Positions 46,319 through 55,765 of a stretch of 64,000 bases of DNA are shown one piece after another. Under the pieces are notes generated by a model. The model ran no database searches and was not told the origin of the DNA. It was given only the letters and a program-made list of their open reading frames with translations. Positions within the stretch are counted from its first letter, which is position 1. Every line of letters starts with the position of its first letter. The stretch is from NCBI RefSeq assembly GCF_039523615.1, contig NZ_BAAAFQ010000001.1, positions 310,001 through 374,000 on the forward strand. The letters are read 5' to 3'. Source of the DNA: Psychrosphaera haliotis (GTDB taxonomy: Bacteria; Pseudomonadota; Gammaproteobacteria; Enterobacterales; Alteromonadaceae). A program made the position numbers and the translations under genes.

Positions 46319-47680
46319 TTATCGGTTTGAGCGACGAAGTGCTGCTGCCGTATAATCACTAGAGCTTTGTTTAGTTTGGAAGTCATACATTTTTTCTTCG
46401 TTATCCAAACCAATTGCGATATAGCGTCTTGAATTCAAGTCGTAATAAGCATCCAAAGTACTCCAATGTGTAGGTACTTCGTAATAGTTAATACCATAAG
46501 CTACTGCTACACGATATAACTCATCACGGTTATCATACAAGTCAGCAATATGAATCTGCCATGAATCTTCGTCGATGTAGAAAGTACGCTTTTTATAAAC
46601 ATGACTGATACCATCTTTTAGCGTTGCTTCTACAACCCAAACACGGTGCTTTTCCCAACGAACTAGATCAGTATTAATATGACCTGGTTTGATGATGTCT
46701 TCATACTTAACTTCATCACTATGAAGTTTATAACTGTTGTATGGAATGAATACTTCTTTTTTGCCTTTCAATTCCCAGTTATAACGATCTGGTGCGCCGT
46801 TATACATATCGAAATCATCGGTTGTACGAAGACCATCAGACGCTGTTCCTGGTGCATCGTATGCTACGTTTGGTGCACGACGTACACGACGCTGACCAGA
46901 GTTATAAGTCCAAGCTTGACGAGGCTTTTTAACTTGGTCCATTGTTTCATGTACTAGTAAAGCAGTACCGGCTAATCGAGCTGGCTGAGTAACGTTCTGT
47001 TTAAAACGGAACAAAATGTTGCTTTCCTCTAGTGCTGCAGGTGTTGCATCTTCTCTAGAGTATTCAATTGAAATAGCTTCATCAAAACCGATATAAGTGA
47101 AATCACCATCAGCAGTTGGTGCAGCTTGTCCACCGTTACGGGTAGTTTGCTCACCACGGAAACGAAGAATATGGTTCCAGATAGCCTCTAGGCCATTTGC
47201 TGGTACTGGGAAAGGAACACCAATAGCTGCACCTTTAATACCGTTACCACCTTCCACTAACTCTGCGCGAGTCGCGTTTTCGATAGTTGCGTCATAAACA
47301 TATTTAGGAAAAGAAGCTGTACGACGTGACTGATAAATATCCATTTTGTACGTGTCTGGATACGTTTCAAACATTTTTGTAATACCCGGAGTTAAAAACT
47401 CAGCGTATTTGTCTTTGTTTGCATTCGTCACTGTGTAAAGTACTTTATCACTTGAGAATGGGTCTGGGTGGTGCATTCCAACCGTATAGCCTGCTGGCGC
47501 AGACGTAATACCGCCTGTCCAAGCTGGGATTGAACCGTCTTTATTGGCTGCTTTAACTGCGCCAAGTGGCGTAAGCTCTGACTTAAGTTTAGCTGCATCA
47601 GCCTCAGATATTTTTGCATCGGCAGCAACTGACGTCAATGTCAGCGCTACTACAGATGATAATAATGTAATTTTATTCAT
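46319..47680 (-). CDS. DUF1329 family periplasmic protein
   Basis: 453-residue secreted protein with signal peptide (LLSSVVALTLTSVAADA). Family pattern: ISEADAAKLKSELTPLGAVKAANKDGSIPAWTGGI, then WTYNSGQRRVRRAPNVAYDAPGTASDGLRTTDDFDMYNGAPDRY and HVYKKRTFYIDEDSWQIHIADLYDNRDELYRV. The fold is thought to relate to LolA/LolB-like lipid-binding proteins, which would suit a periplasmic lipid shuttle. SD AGGAG is strong. It lies 13 bp after the DUF1302 stop, so is certainly co-transcribed. Confidence 0.9.
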   Translation of the reverse strand: MNKITLLSSVVALTLTSVAADAKISEADAAKLKSELTPLGAVKAANKDGSIPAWTGGITSAPAGYTVGMHHPDPFSSDKVLYTVTNANKDKYAEFLTPGITKMFETYPDTYKMDIYQSRRTASFPKYVYDATIENATRAELVEGGNGIKGAAIGVPFPVPANGLEAIWNHILRFRGEQTTRNGGQAAPTADGDFTYIGFDEAISIEYSREDATPAALEESNILFRFKQNVTQPARLAGTALLVHETMDQVKKPRQAWTYNSGQRRVRRAPNVAYDAPGTASDGLRTTDDFDMYNGAPDRYNWELKGKKEVFIPYNSYKLHSDEVKYEDIIKPGHINTDLVRWEKHRVWVVEATLKDGISHVYKKRTFYIDEDSWQIHIADLYDNRDELYRVAVAYGINYYEVPTHWSTLDAYYDLNSRRYIAIGLDNEEKMYDFQTKQSSSDYTAAALRRSNR

Positions 47681-47693
47681 TTACAGAAATCTC

Positions 47694-49772
47694 CTACAAC
47701 GAATATTTAATATTGAAAGACACATAGTCACGATCTGAAGTTTGGTTCACTGTGCCTACACCGTCATAGAAAGTGTTGTAAGCAAAACCAAGAGACCATC
47801 TGCTTTGATAGTCTACTTCAACTGCAAAACTTGCAGACTTTTTGTCTTCATGGAAAAGGAACAACGGATCTGGCGTTATACCATCAACATCGTGAGAAAA
47901 AGTAATTTTAGGTTTTACGTTAAAAGAACCAAATACTCTGTTGATTTCACCAGCAAGAATAACTCTATAACCCCAAGCATCTTCAGTCGGGAAGTATTGC
48001 TCTGGAGCAGTACCGTTTTGAACACCATTTAATACACCAGCCGCCACTTCTTCCGTAGTTTGACCACTACGTTCTGTACCAGGTGCATTAAAACGCATTA
48101 ATTCATGCGACGGCATATCAGGAATATTGACATAACCAATTTCAAATACGGCATTAAAATTATCTAGACCAAAACTAGGACCAAACGAGTGAATAGCCGT
48201 AGCTTGAGCTTGAATAGTATCTAAACGACAAAAACCGTCTGCAGTGGCACCTAAACTAGGGCTTTGAATGTCACAACCTTCAACTTCAGAACGACCATAC
48301 TGAGAAAGACCATTCAATTCTGGACGAATTCCAGCATTTGCTAATTGTTGAGGCATTGCTGCAAATAGCAACTCTGCATCATCAATTTGAAGAGGTTCGC
48401 CTTCACGATATGAAATTTCACCAGCAACAGCGGTTGTACCAACTGTAGTATTAAAGCTGAAACCATACAGTTTAATGTCTTCTGGGAATACAATTACACC
48501 TTTAGTGAACGCATTTAGGTTATTAAACTGTTCCGTAGATAATCCACCACTACCTTGCGCAAGTGCCATTGTCTGGATGTCTGCACCAATAGCTTCAGAA
48601 CTAAAGTCTGACGCTACACCTGAAATTAGAGGACGACGTGAGTGATAGTTAATGTAGTAAAAACCAAATTCTGTGTAATTTAAGTCTTCAGCAAACCAAC
48701 CTAACTTAACACCGAACTGGCCATCATCACCTGCTTCTCTGTCGCTAGAGCTATCTCTGATTGCAAACTTAGTTGCATAACCTAGATACATTTGACCCAG
48801 TTGCTCCTGAGCTACTGCACCAGAAGCTGCCATCATACCAAGATCATTCAAACCAGCCATAAGGCCATCGCGGTCTAAGTCAGGGTTTGATGAGAAGTTC
48901 AACTGAATGTTATTGTGTTCACCACCGGCACCAGCAAAGTCATTTGTTGAGAAGTAAGAACCTGGCGCTGGTAGATGTGTTTTTTGCCACTCATATTGAT
49001 AAAACGCTTCGATAGATACCGCATCATTAATACCAATATTCGCCCAAACCATACCAGTAGGTATAAATGCTTCTTTTAAATCCGCACCTGGCGCTTTCAA
49101 ACGAGCGAAATCCACTGGGCTTACGTTAATACCATGAGGGATTAATGTGCTTTCACCCCAAGATAATACTTGTTCACCAACACGGATTGAAACCGGGTTT
49201 TGACCGTCATTAAAATCAAAGTCAGCAAAGAAGTATGCGTCTAGGAAACGGAAGTCTTCACAAACTAACTCTTTAGCTTCATCGTCACGACATACGTCAA
49301 ATGACTCACCTGTTACCGAATTTTTATATTGCGTGCCTTCAGCAGCAAAGTCTTTATAGTACATAAAACTAACAACGGCGCCGTAATTATCAGCGCTTAC
49401 TGTTAGTTCATGGAAGCCTTTTATGACTTCAGAAAATGATTCGCCAGCGTCATAATTTAGATTACCTAAATCACCGTTGGTAGAGTATGAGCCCATTTGA
49501 GCCCAAACGTCTGTGTTGGCATACAAAGGTGCATAACCTTTGTAACCAGACCAGTTGAATAATTGATTATTTGACTTACCAATATTGTTTTTGAAATCTC
49601 TATCTTCAATACGATATGCAGCACCGGCTGAGAATGTCGAATCGAATGAAACATCAAACTTGCCAACATTAAAGTTAGCTGCACTTGCGCCCATTGATTG
49701 CATTGCTAAAACTGCTGAAGCAACACTTATCGCCAATGGCTTGAGCGCAATCCTGCGTTCCCCTTTAGTCAT
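47694..49772 (-). CDS. DUF1302 family outer-membrane protein
   Basis: 692-residue protein with a signal peptide ending at ASA (residues about 12-32) and many alternating strands, e.g. FDVSFDSTFSAGAAYRIEDRDF, QVLSWGESTLIPHGINVSPVDFARLKAPGADLKEAFIP and the end WSLGFAYNTFYDGVGTVNQTSDRDYVSFNIKYSL. DUF1302 proteins are predicted outer-membrane barrels; function unknown. A possible disulphide-bonded loop has CRDDEAKELVCEDF. It is first in the four-gene cluster, with SD GGGGAG and an upstream palindrome. Confidence 0.9.
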   Translation of the reverse strand: MTKGERRIALKPLAISVASAVLAMQSMGASAANFNVGKFDVSFDSTFSAGAAYRIEDRDFKNNIGKSNNQLFNWSGYKGYAPLYANTDVWAQMGSYSTNGDLGNLNYDAGESFSEVIKGFHELTVSADNYGAVVSFMYYKDFAAEGTQYKNSVTGESFDVCRDDEAKELVCEDFRFLDAYFFADFDFNDGQNPVSIRVGEQVLSWGESTLIPHGINVSPVDFARLKAPGADLKEAFIPTGMVWANIGINDAVSIEAFYQYEWQKTHLPAPGSYFSTNDFAGAGGEHNNIQLNFSSNPDLDRDGLMAGLNDLGMMAASGAVAQEQLGQMYLGYATKFAIRDSSSDREAGDDGQFGVKLGWFAEDLNYTEFGFYYINYHSRRPLISGVASDFSSEAIGADIQTMALAQGSGGLSTEQFNNLNAFTKGVIVFPEDIKLYGFSFNTTVGTTAVAGEISYREGEPLQIDDAELLFAAMPQQLANAGIRPELNGLSQYGRSEVEGCDIQSPSLGATADGFCRLDTIQAQATAIHSFGPSFGLDNFNAVFEIGYVNIPDMPSHELMRFNAPGTERSGQTTEEVAAGVLNGVQNGTAPEQYFPTEDAWGYRVILAGEINRVFGSFNVKPKITFSHDVDGITPDPLFLFHEDKKSASFAVEVDYQSRWSLGFAYNTFYDGVGTVNQTSDRDYVSFNIKYSL

Positions 49773-49833
49773 ATTTTTCTCCCCTGTCCTCGTTAGGTTT
49801 ATTATTTTTTAATTATTGTGAGGATTAATTTTC

Positions 49834-49848
49834 GCTCATCGGATGAGC
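49834..49848. promoter_or_regulatory. 15-bp palindrome upstream of the DUF1302 operon
   Basis: GCTCATC-G-GATGAGC is perfectly symmetric around one base, with flanking AATTTT/AAAATT extending the symmetry after one unpaired C. It is 62 bp upstream of the DUF1302 ATG. A one-base centre suits a dimeric repressor site better than a terminator, though it could also cap the upstream pepN-DUF2835 transcript. Confidence 0.5.
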
Positions 49849-49939
49849 AAAATTATTATTAATAATTACACCAATTACTTAAGCGTGCAAGACCTAAGTT
49901 AAATTACATGCAACTAAAACTACCGTCTGTAGCTATTTT

Positions 49940-50167
49940 CTACGTTATTTTCTTCAACGCGATGAATTTATTACTCTCATTAAGATAAAGTTCAAACTTA
50001 CCTTTCACACCTAAACTAGTAACAAACGGCCTAATATGGTGCGCTGGGAACTGCACACTTATGCCCACATCGGACATGACCTTTATTGAAGTATAAAGGC
50101 CTTGATAATATTCTTGGCATTCCCTGTGCGTTAAAAATAAGTTAAATCTAAAAACTCGACTTTTCAT
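49940..50167 (-). CDS. DUF2835 family small protein
   Basis: 75-residue protein recognised as DUF2835 by ECQEYYQGLYTSIKVMSDVGISVQFPAHHIRPFVTSLGVKGKFELYLNESNKFIAL. It is soluble with no signal peptide. No function is known for the family. It starts 8 bp after pepN on the same strand and is probably translated from the same mRNA. Confidence 0.88.
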   Translation of the reverse strand: MKSRVFRFNLFLTHRECQEYYQGLYTSIKVMSDVGISVQFPAHHIRPFVTSLGVKGKFELYLNESNKFIALKKIT

Positions 50168-50175
50168 TTAATGAC

Positions 50176-52743
50176 CTAACTTAACGCTGCTTCCACTTTT
50201 TCAAACAAGTCATTTGACAGCTTATTGCTTTGAAGCTCTTTTAGAGTATTTTGCATTAAGTTTGCTCGTTTCTTTTCATATCGTTTAAAGGACATCAAAG
50301 GGTCGACCAACCTTGCAGCTAATTGCGGGTTAAAACTGTCTATTTCTAAAAGTAAGGTTTTTAGGAATTGATAACCTTCCCCACTTTCATCATGGAATTT
50401 CTTAGGGTTCCTCATTACAAATGAGCCGTAAAGTGAACGCATGCGATTAGGGTTGTTTCGTTTAAATTCATTTTTTCTCGACCATTCATCCATTAAGTCA
50501 TAAATGTTGTCGTCATTGCGTGAAGCCACAACTTGTAGAATTTTATCAAATACTAATACTTGCCCTTCAAACTCGTTATACAAAGAATCTAATAGATCAT
50601 TACATAACGTTTTATCGGCAATGGCTGATGCTTGTATTGCCGCAATCTTATCTGTCATATTCGTAGCGTTATCAAACAAGCTACGAATTTTCTCCGCAGT
50701 AAAGCCTGAGCTGCCATAAGCTAATAATTTTAATGATGCGGCTCTTAAGCTTCTTTTCGCAGCATTATTAGAATTGTAATCATCAGATACCATATCGATA
50801 CTTTCTATGATGCTGATCAACTCTGCTTCTACAGATTTCGATACAGCGCTAGCAATCGTTGTTCTTAAGGATAATATTTCATCTACTTTAACCGTATCCA
50901 TAGTGTCGGCAAGGGATTGAAATGTTGGAATTGATAACATTTCAGCTTTGACCGCCGCATCTATGCTATTAGACTTCACTACGTTACAAAGTGTATTAAC
51001 AAGCTCAGTCTCCAATATACTTGTACTACCTTGTAATGTTTGTTGCCATAGCGTTTGTAACATATCCCATCGACAAAATTGATCAGACGCATTGCCAATT
51101 ATTCTTTGAATCGTTTCTAGCTCTAAGTCTCTTACAACTTTCACTGGCGCTGAAAAGTTTTCAAACAACACAACGTCTACCGGTTCAGATAATGCAATAT
51201 CAAAACTTTGTTGATGTTTATTTAATTCGATGGTGCCACGTTGTAAAGACTGACCACTTCTAATTGATAGCAGTTCATAATTAACAGGTATCGTCAGTGC
51301 TTCAAAGTGTTCAGCTCTTTTGTATATAGACTGTTCAAACTCGAGGGTTAATTTTGATGTCGTTTGCTTTTCTAAGACAGTTACTACAGGTGTTCCACTT
51401 TGACTGTACCAGCGGCTAAAGCCAGTTAAGTCTCTATTATTTGCATCTGCCATTGCAGACACAAAGTCATCACAAGTTACGGCTTGGCCGTCGTGACGTT
51501 TAAAATAGAGATCGATTCCCTTTTTGAAGCCCTCTTCTGTCAACAGTGTGTTCATCATCCTAATAACTTCCGCACCTTTGTCATAAACGGTGACCGTGTA
51601 GAAGTTATTCATCTCTATAACCTTTTCTGGTCGTATAGGATGTGACATTGGTCCTGAGTCTTCGGCAAACTGCATGGTTCGCATAACATTGGCGTGAGAA
51701 ATTCTCTCAATCACAGCACTGCCCATATCAGCACTAAATTGTTGATCCCGAAATACAGTCAACCCTTCTTTTAAACTGAGTTGAAACCAATCACGACAAG
51801 TTACCCGGTTACCCGTCCAATTATGAAAGTATTCGTGAGCAATAACAGATTCAATTCCGTGATAGTCAGTATCTGTTGCTGTCTTTGAGTCGGCCAAAAC
51901 ATATTTACTGTTAAAAACATTTAACCCTTTATTTTCCATCGCGCCCATATTAAAAAAGTCGACGGCAACGATCATGTAGGTATCTAAATCATATTCGAGG
52001 TCGTATTTCTTCTCATCCCATTCCATAGACTTCTTCAAAGACGCCATAGCATGGTGAGATAAGTGTAAATTGCCTTTATCTACGTATAACTCCAAAGCAA
52101 TCTCTTTGCCACTTCTGGTGGTGAACGTATCTTGTAGTAAGTCAAAATCACCAGCAACTAACGCAAATAAATAGCTTGGCTTTGGAAATGGGTCAAACCA
52201 TGTGAAGGTTACACGTCCAGTTTTGTCGTCTAGGCTTTTAGAAATTAAGTTACCATTAGCCAATACGTGAGGATAAGACTCGTCAGCTGTTATAGAAACA
52301 GTAAAGATTGAAAGCACATCTGGCCTATCTAGATAAGGCGTAATTTTCCTAAAGCCTTCGGCTTCACACTGTGTGCAAAATACACCTGCTGATTTGTATA
52401 AGCCTTCGAGCTGTAAGTTATTACTTGGGTCTATTTCTGACTCGGTGGTTAACTTAAATTCGGTTTTATCCGTTTTTATTGTTAGAAGACCATTTTCATG
52501 AGTGTATTGATTTTCATTTAGCTCAATTCCATCAATTAGCACTTTAGAAACAACCGACACCTCAGAATTTAACTCTAAATTATCGACGTGGTCACCGTTA
52601 CGGAGCATGTCGAGTTCTGCAACAACGATTGTCTGGTGATCATCAAGATGGATATTTAGGTATGTTTTATTTATGAGAAATTTTGGTGCTTGATAGTCTT
52701 TTCGAAATTTAGCTGTAGGATTTTTTATTACTGAGTCATTCAT
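50176..52743 (-). CDS. pepN: Aminopeptidase N
   Basis: M1 zinc aminopeptidase of 855 residues acting on peptide N termini in the cytoplasm. The exopeptidase motif GAMENKG and zinc site HEYFHNWTGNRVTCRDWFQLSLKEGLTVFRDQ are intact, with the catalytic Tyr in NNFYTVTVYDKGAEVIRMM. The N-terminal RKDYQAPKFLINKTYLNI and the C-terminal all-helical ARLVDPLMSFKRYEKKRANLM match E. coli PepN. DUF2835 follows in the same transcript. Confidence 0.97.
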   Translation of the reverse strand: MNDSVIKNPTAKFRKDYQAPKFLINKTYLNIHLDDHQTIVVAELDMLRNGDHVDNLELNSEVSVVSKVLIDGIELNENQYTHENGLLTIKTDKTEFKLTTESEIDPSNNLQLEGLYKSAGVFCTQCEAEGFRKITPYLDRPDVLSIFTVSITADESYPHVLANGNLISKSLDDKTGRVTFTWFDPFPKPSYLFALVAGDFDLLQDTFTTRSGKEIALELYVDKGNLHLSHHAMASLKKSMEWDEKKYDLEYDLDTYMIVAVDFFNMGAMENKGLNVFNSKYVLADSKTATDTDYHGIESVIAHEYFHNWTGNRVTCRDWFQLSLKEGLTVFRDQQFSADMGSAVIERISHANVMRTMQFAEDSGPMSHPIRPEKVIEMNNFYTVTVYDKGAEVIRMMNTLLTEEGFKKGIDLYFKRHDGQAVTCDDFVSAMADANNRDLTGFSRWYSQSGTPVVTVLEKQTTSKLTLEFEQSIYKRAEHFEALTIPVNYELLSIRSGQSLQRGTIELNKHQQSFDIALSEPVDVVLFENFSAPVKVVRDLELETIQRIIGNASDQFCRWDMLQTLWQQTLQGSTSILETELVNTLCNVVKSNSIDAAVKAEMLSIPTFQSLADTMDTVKVDEILSLRTTIASAVSKSVEAELISIIESIDMVSDDYNSNNAAKRSLRAASLKLLAYGSSGFTAEKIRSLFDNATNMTDKIAAIQASAIADKTLCNDLLDSLYNEFEGQVLVFDKILQVVASRNDDNIYDLMDEWSRKNEFKRNNPNRMRSLYGSFVMRNPKKFHDESGEGYQFLKTLLLEIDSFNPQLAARLVDPLMSFKRYEKKRANLMQNTLKELQSNKLSNDLFEKVEAALS

Positions 52744-52773
52744 ATTAAAACCTTTTAATTTGGCCCTAAATGC

Positions 52774-52800
52774 AAAGCGGACTATTTACTAGCCCGCTTT
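52774..52800 (-). terminator. Terminator-like hairpin after nhaC
   Basis: AAAGCGGACTA (52774-52784) pairs with TAGCCCGCTTT (52790-52800) over 11 positions with one G-U-type mismatch and a 5-nt loop. The T-tract on the minus strand is short (TTTGCATTT). It lies 25 bp beyond the nhaC stop. Confidence 0.7.
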
Positions 52801-52824
52801 AATTACTGTGTACTACCTTTTATG

Positions 52825-54258
52825 CTAGGCAGCTTGTTTTTTAAGTACCTTTATTCCTAGATAGGCAAACGTAATCGCTAGGATAGGATTAAGTAAGTTA
52901 AAGAAGGCATACTGCCAATACTCAAGTGGACTGACAAGTAACACGCCTGCCATATAGGCACCACAAGTATTCCAAGGAATCAGTGGGCTTGTAATCGTAC
53001 CACCATCTTCTAACGCTCTAGACAAGTTAACATTCTCTAATCCACGACGCTCATATTCTTCTCTATACATACGACCTGTCATTACCAATGACATATATTG
53101 GTCGGCCGTTACTACATTAATACCAAAAGCCGTACCTATTGTTGCTGTGATCAGCGAGCCAGAGGACTTTGCTGCAGATAAAATACTTCTAACAAAAACC
53201 GCTAGCAGTCCTAATTTCTCCATAACGGCACCAAACATCAATGCAGTCATGATCAACCATGTAGTATTAAGCATAGATGACATACCGCCACCACTTAACA
53301 ACTTGTCCATGTTGTCGTCACCGGTTACTACACTAAATCCGTCAAACATTGCTTTCCAAACTACTGATACTTTTTCAACAAAGCCATTGCCACCGGCGAT
53401 GCTAGCTAAAAGGTCTGGCTGAAAAATGTATCCCCAAACTGCGCCAATTAGCGCACCGATGAAAATAGCTGGAAAGGCAGGAACCTTTTTAATGGCCATC
53501 ACAACTAAAATTAATAGTGGAAATAAATGAATTAGTGACACGTCGTAAGTGCTGCTAATAATTTCTTGTACATTACCTATAGAAACGTTTTCAGCACTTG
53601 CCTGTTCAGTAAAACCTAAAATAGTAAACAGTATTAGCGCAATTACAAAAGACGGTACCGTTGTCCAAAGCATGTGACGAATATGGTCAAACAGGTCGCT
53701 TCCTGACACTGCAGGAGCAAGGTTAGTTGTCTCAGATAGTGGACTTATTTTATCTCCAAAATAAGCACCACTCACTACGGCACCGGCTGCAATTGCTGGT
53801 GACATGCCAATACCAGTTGCGATACCCATTAGCGCTACACCTACCGTAGCAGCAGTTGTCCATGAACTACCAATGCTCATTGCTACAATCGCACTTAATA
53901 AACAGGCAGCAGCATAAAACCAGTCAGGGTTCAAAATTTCTAAACCAAAATAAATTAGTGTTGGCACGGTGCCGGCTAGTAACCAAGTACCAATTAAAGA
54001 ACCTACCGCTAACAATATAAAAATAGCACCCATTGAAACAGAGATGCCATGTATCATAGCCTCTTCTAATTGATCCCATTTATAACCGTTTTTAATGCCT
54101 ATCAAACACGCTACTGCAGTCGCTAATAATAAAACTATTTGGTTCGGACCATAGGAGCTATCAGCGCCATAAAGTCCAACAGACGCAGCCAATAACAATA
54201 CCAAAAATAGTAACGGTATTATCGCGTCAAAAAATGAAGGTTGTTGTGGTGATTTCAA
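52825..54258 (-). CDS. nhaC: Na+/H+ antiporter, NhaC family
   Basis: About 477-residue inner-membrane antiporter with 11 or 12 hydrophobic segments. NhaC hallmarks include IGSSWTTAATVGVALMGIATGIGM, GAYFGDKISPLSETTNLAPA and GGTITSPLIPWNTCGAYMAG. It exports Na+ against H+, expected in a marine bacterium. The frame extends to 54375 inside the upstream transporter gene; TTG at 54258 with AGAGGAT at proper spacing is the likely start, giving a 29-bp gap. It is paired with a Na+-coupled symporter that would bring Na+ in. Confidence 0.9.
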   Translation of the reverse strand: MKSPQQPSFFDAIIPLLFLVLLLAASVGLYGADSSYGPNQIVLLLATAVACLIGIKNGYKWDQLEEAMIHGISVSMGAIFILLAVGSLIGTWLLAGTVPTLIYFGLEILNPDWFYAAACLLSAIVAMSIGSSWTTAATVGVALMGIATGIGMSPAIAAGAVVSGAYFGDKISPLSETTNLAPAVSGSDLFDHIRHMLWTTVPSFVIALILFTILGFTEQASAENVSIGNVQEIISSTYDVSLIHLFPLLILVVMAIKKVPAFPAIFIGALIGAVWGYIFQPDLLASIAGGNGFVEKVSVVWKAMFDGFSVVTGDDNMDKLLSGGGMSSMLNTTWLIMTALMFGAVMEKLGLLAVFVRSILSAAKSSGSLITATIGTAFGINVVTADQYMSLVMTGRMYREEYERRGLENVNLSRALEDGGTITSPLIPWNTCGAYMAGVLLVSPLEYWQYAFFNLLNPILAITFAYLGIKVLKKQAA

Positions 54259-54287
54259 GTGAAAATCCTCTAAAAAATATACTGCGA

Positions 54288-55673
54288 TTAAGAGCCAAAG
54301 CTCATTAATCCTATTAGGTTTAGAAAAACAAATAGAACCGCTACTGGCGTGAACCAACGCAGCGTTACATACCAAAGGTTAAATAAACCCTCAGATAAAT
54401 TAAGCTCTTGTTTGACCGCTTCTTTCTGCATTATCCAAGCCACAAAAACAGCAGTAGCCAAGCCACCTAGAGGTAGTAAAACGTCGGCTGTAAGGTGGTC
54501 AATCAATTCAAAATAATTTGAAACATGTTTACCCACAAAAACAAAGTCCAACTTGGCCCATTCAGCACCCGTGAAAGAGAATACTGTAAGCATACTAACA
54601 AACCACAAACTTATAACTGCTGTAAATGCCGCTTTTCCACGAGAAAACGCCAGTCGCTCTACTAGCCAAGCAACAGCTGACTCGACCATTGCTATTGCAG
54701 AAGTAAAGGCAGCAAATCCCAACATTACAAAGAATAGCGTTCCAAAAACGATACCGCCCCACATTTGTCCAAAGGCGATTGGCAAGCTTACGAATACTAA
54801 TCCAGGACCGGCCGTTGCCTCTAAACCATTACCAAAAACGATTGGGTAAATTGCTAGACCAGCAATTAGAGCAATCACTGTGTCCGCAATTGCAATTGCA
54901 ACAACAGATTGAGAGATACTGGTTTTTTGAGGTAAATAAGCCCCGTAAATCATCATTGCGCCTGACGCTAAACTTAATGTAAAGAAAGCGTGACCTAGTG
55001 CTATCAACACTCCTGAAAATGTTAATTTTGAGAAGTCAGGGTAAAACATAAATTCGATAGTTTTCGCGAAGTCACCATTAATGGCCGCATAACCAGCAAT
55101 TACTAGTAGCAATACAAACATTGTAGGCATTGCGTATGTCACTGCACGTTCAAGGCCATTTTTAAGGCCTTTACCAACAATTAAGCCAGTGACAGCAAGC
55201 ACTATGCTTGTCCACATTATTAAAGTAGACGGATCTGTTTGTAATTCGTTAAAAATATTCTGAATTTTTTCTGGCGAAGCTCCAACAAAGTTACCCGCTG
55301 CTGACTCAAATATGTAAGAAATTGCCCAACCAGCAATAACCGCATAAAAGGATAAAATTAAAAAGCCCGCTATCAAGCCAACCCAACCAACTAAACTCCA
55401 TTTTGTATTTGCCTTGGCTTCTAACGCCAATGCTCTTACTGAGTTTCCTGGGCTTAATCGTCCACGACGACCAATTAATACTTCCGCCATCATGACAGGT
55501 ATACCAATTGCAAAAATACAAACTAGATACACGATGACAAAAGCGCCACCACCGTTCTCGCCCATTATGTATGGAAACTTCCATACGTTTCCTAAACCAA
55601 CGGCAGAACCCGTTGCCGCTAAAATAAACGCTAGTCTGCTAGACCATTGACCATGATCAACATTTGTTGACAT
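54288..55673 (-). CDS. Sodium-dependent transporter, NSS/SNF family
   Basis: 461-residue neurotransmitter:sodium symporter family protein with LeuT fold. The unwound helix-1 signature RLAFILAATGSAVGLGNVWKFPYIMGENGGGAF holds the Na+ and substrate sites. About 11-12 helices follow, including GHAFFTLSLASGAMMIYGAYLP in helix 6. Likely substrate is an amino acid or taurine-like compound, not determinable here. A strong SD AGGGGG precedes the ATG. The NhaC antiporter downstream could recycle the Na+ taken up. Confidence 0.93.
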   Translation of the reverse strand: MSTNVDHGQWSSRLAFILAATGSAVGLGNVWKFPYIMGENGGGAFVIVYLVCIFAIGIPVMMAEVLIGRRGRLSPGNSVRALALEAKANTKWSLVGWVGLIAGFLILSFYAVIAGWAISYIFESAAGNFVGASPEKIQNIFNELQTDPSTLIMWTSIVLAVTGLIVGKGLKNGLERAVTYAMPTMFVLLLVIAGYAAINGDFAKTIEFMFYPDFSKLTFSGVLIALGHAFFTLSLASGAMMIYGAYLPQKTSISQSVVAIAIADTVIALIAGLAIYPIVFGNGLEATAGPGLVFVSLPIAFGQMWGGIVFGTLFFVMLGFAAFTSAIAMVESAVAWLVERLAFSRGKAAFTAVISLWFVSMLTVFSFTGAEWAKLDFVFVGKHVSNYFELIDHLTADVLLPLGGLATAVFVAWIMQKEAVKQELNLSEGLFNLWYVTLRWFTPVAVLFVFLNLIGLMSFGS

Positions 55674-55721
55674 GTGTCCCCCTTAAATTGTGTTTTATTA
55701 TTATTGTTTTTTATTCTTATA

Positions 55722-55744
55722 TAAAAAAGCAGCCTAAGGCTGCT
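55722..55744 (-). terminator. Rho-independent terminator of the msrC-proQ-prc operon
   Basis: AGCAGCC (55728-55734) and GGCTGCT (55738-55744) form a perfect 7-bp stem with a 3-nt loop; the minus strand continues TTTTTTAT. It lies 22 bp past the prc stop. Confidence 0.88.
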
Positions 55745-55765
55745 CTTCTTTAACCCGATTATTAA

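Noticed and set aside
54259..54375. 39-residue N-terminal extension of NhaC
   Set aside because: It overlaps the end of the upstream transporter gene; the TTG at 54258 has a well-placed SD.
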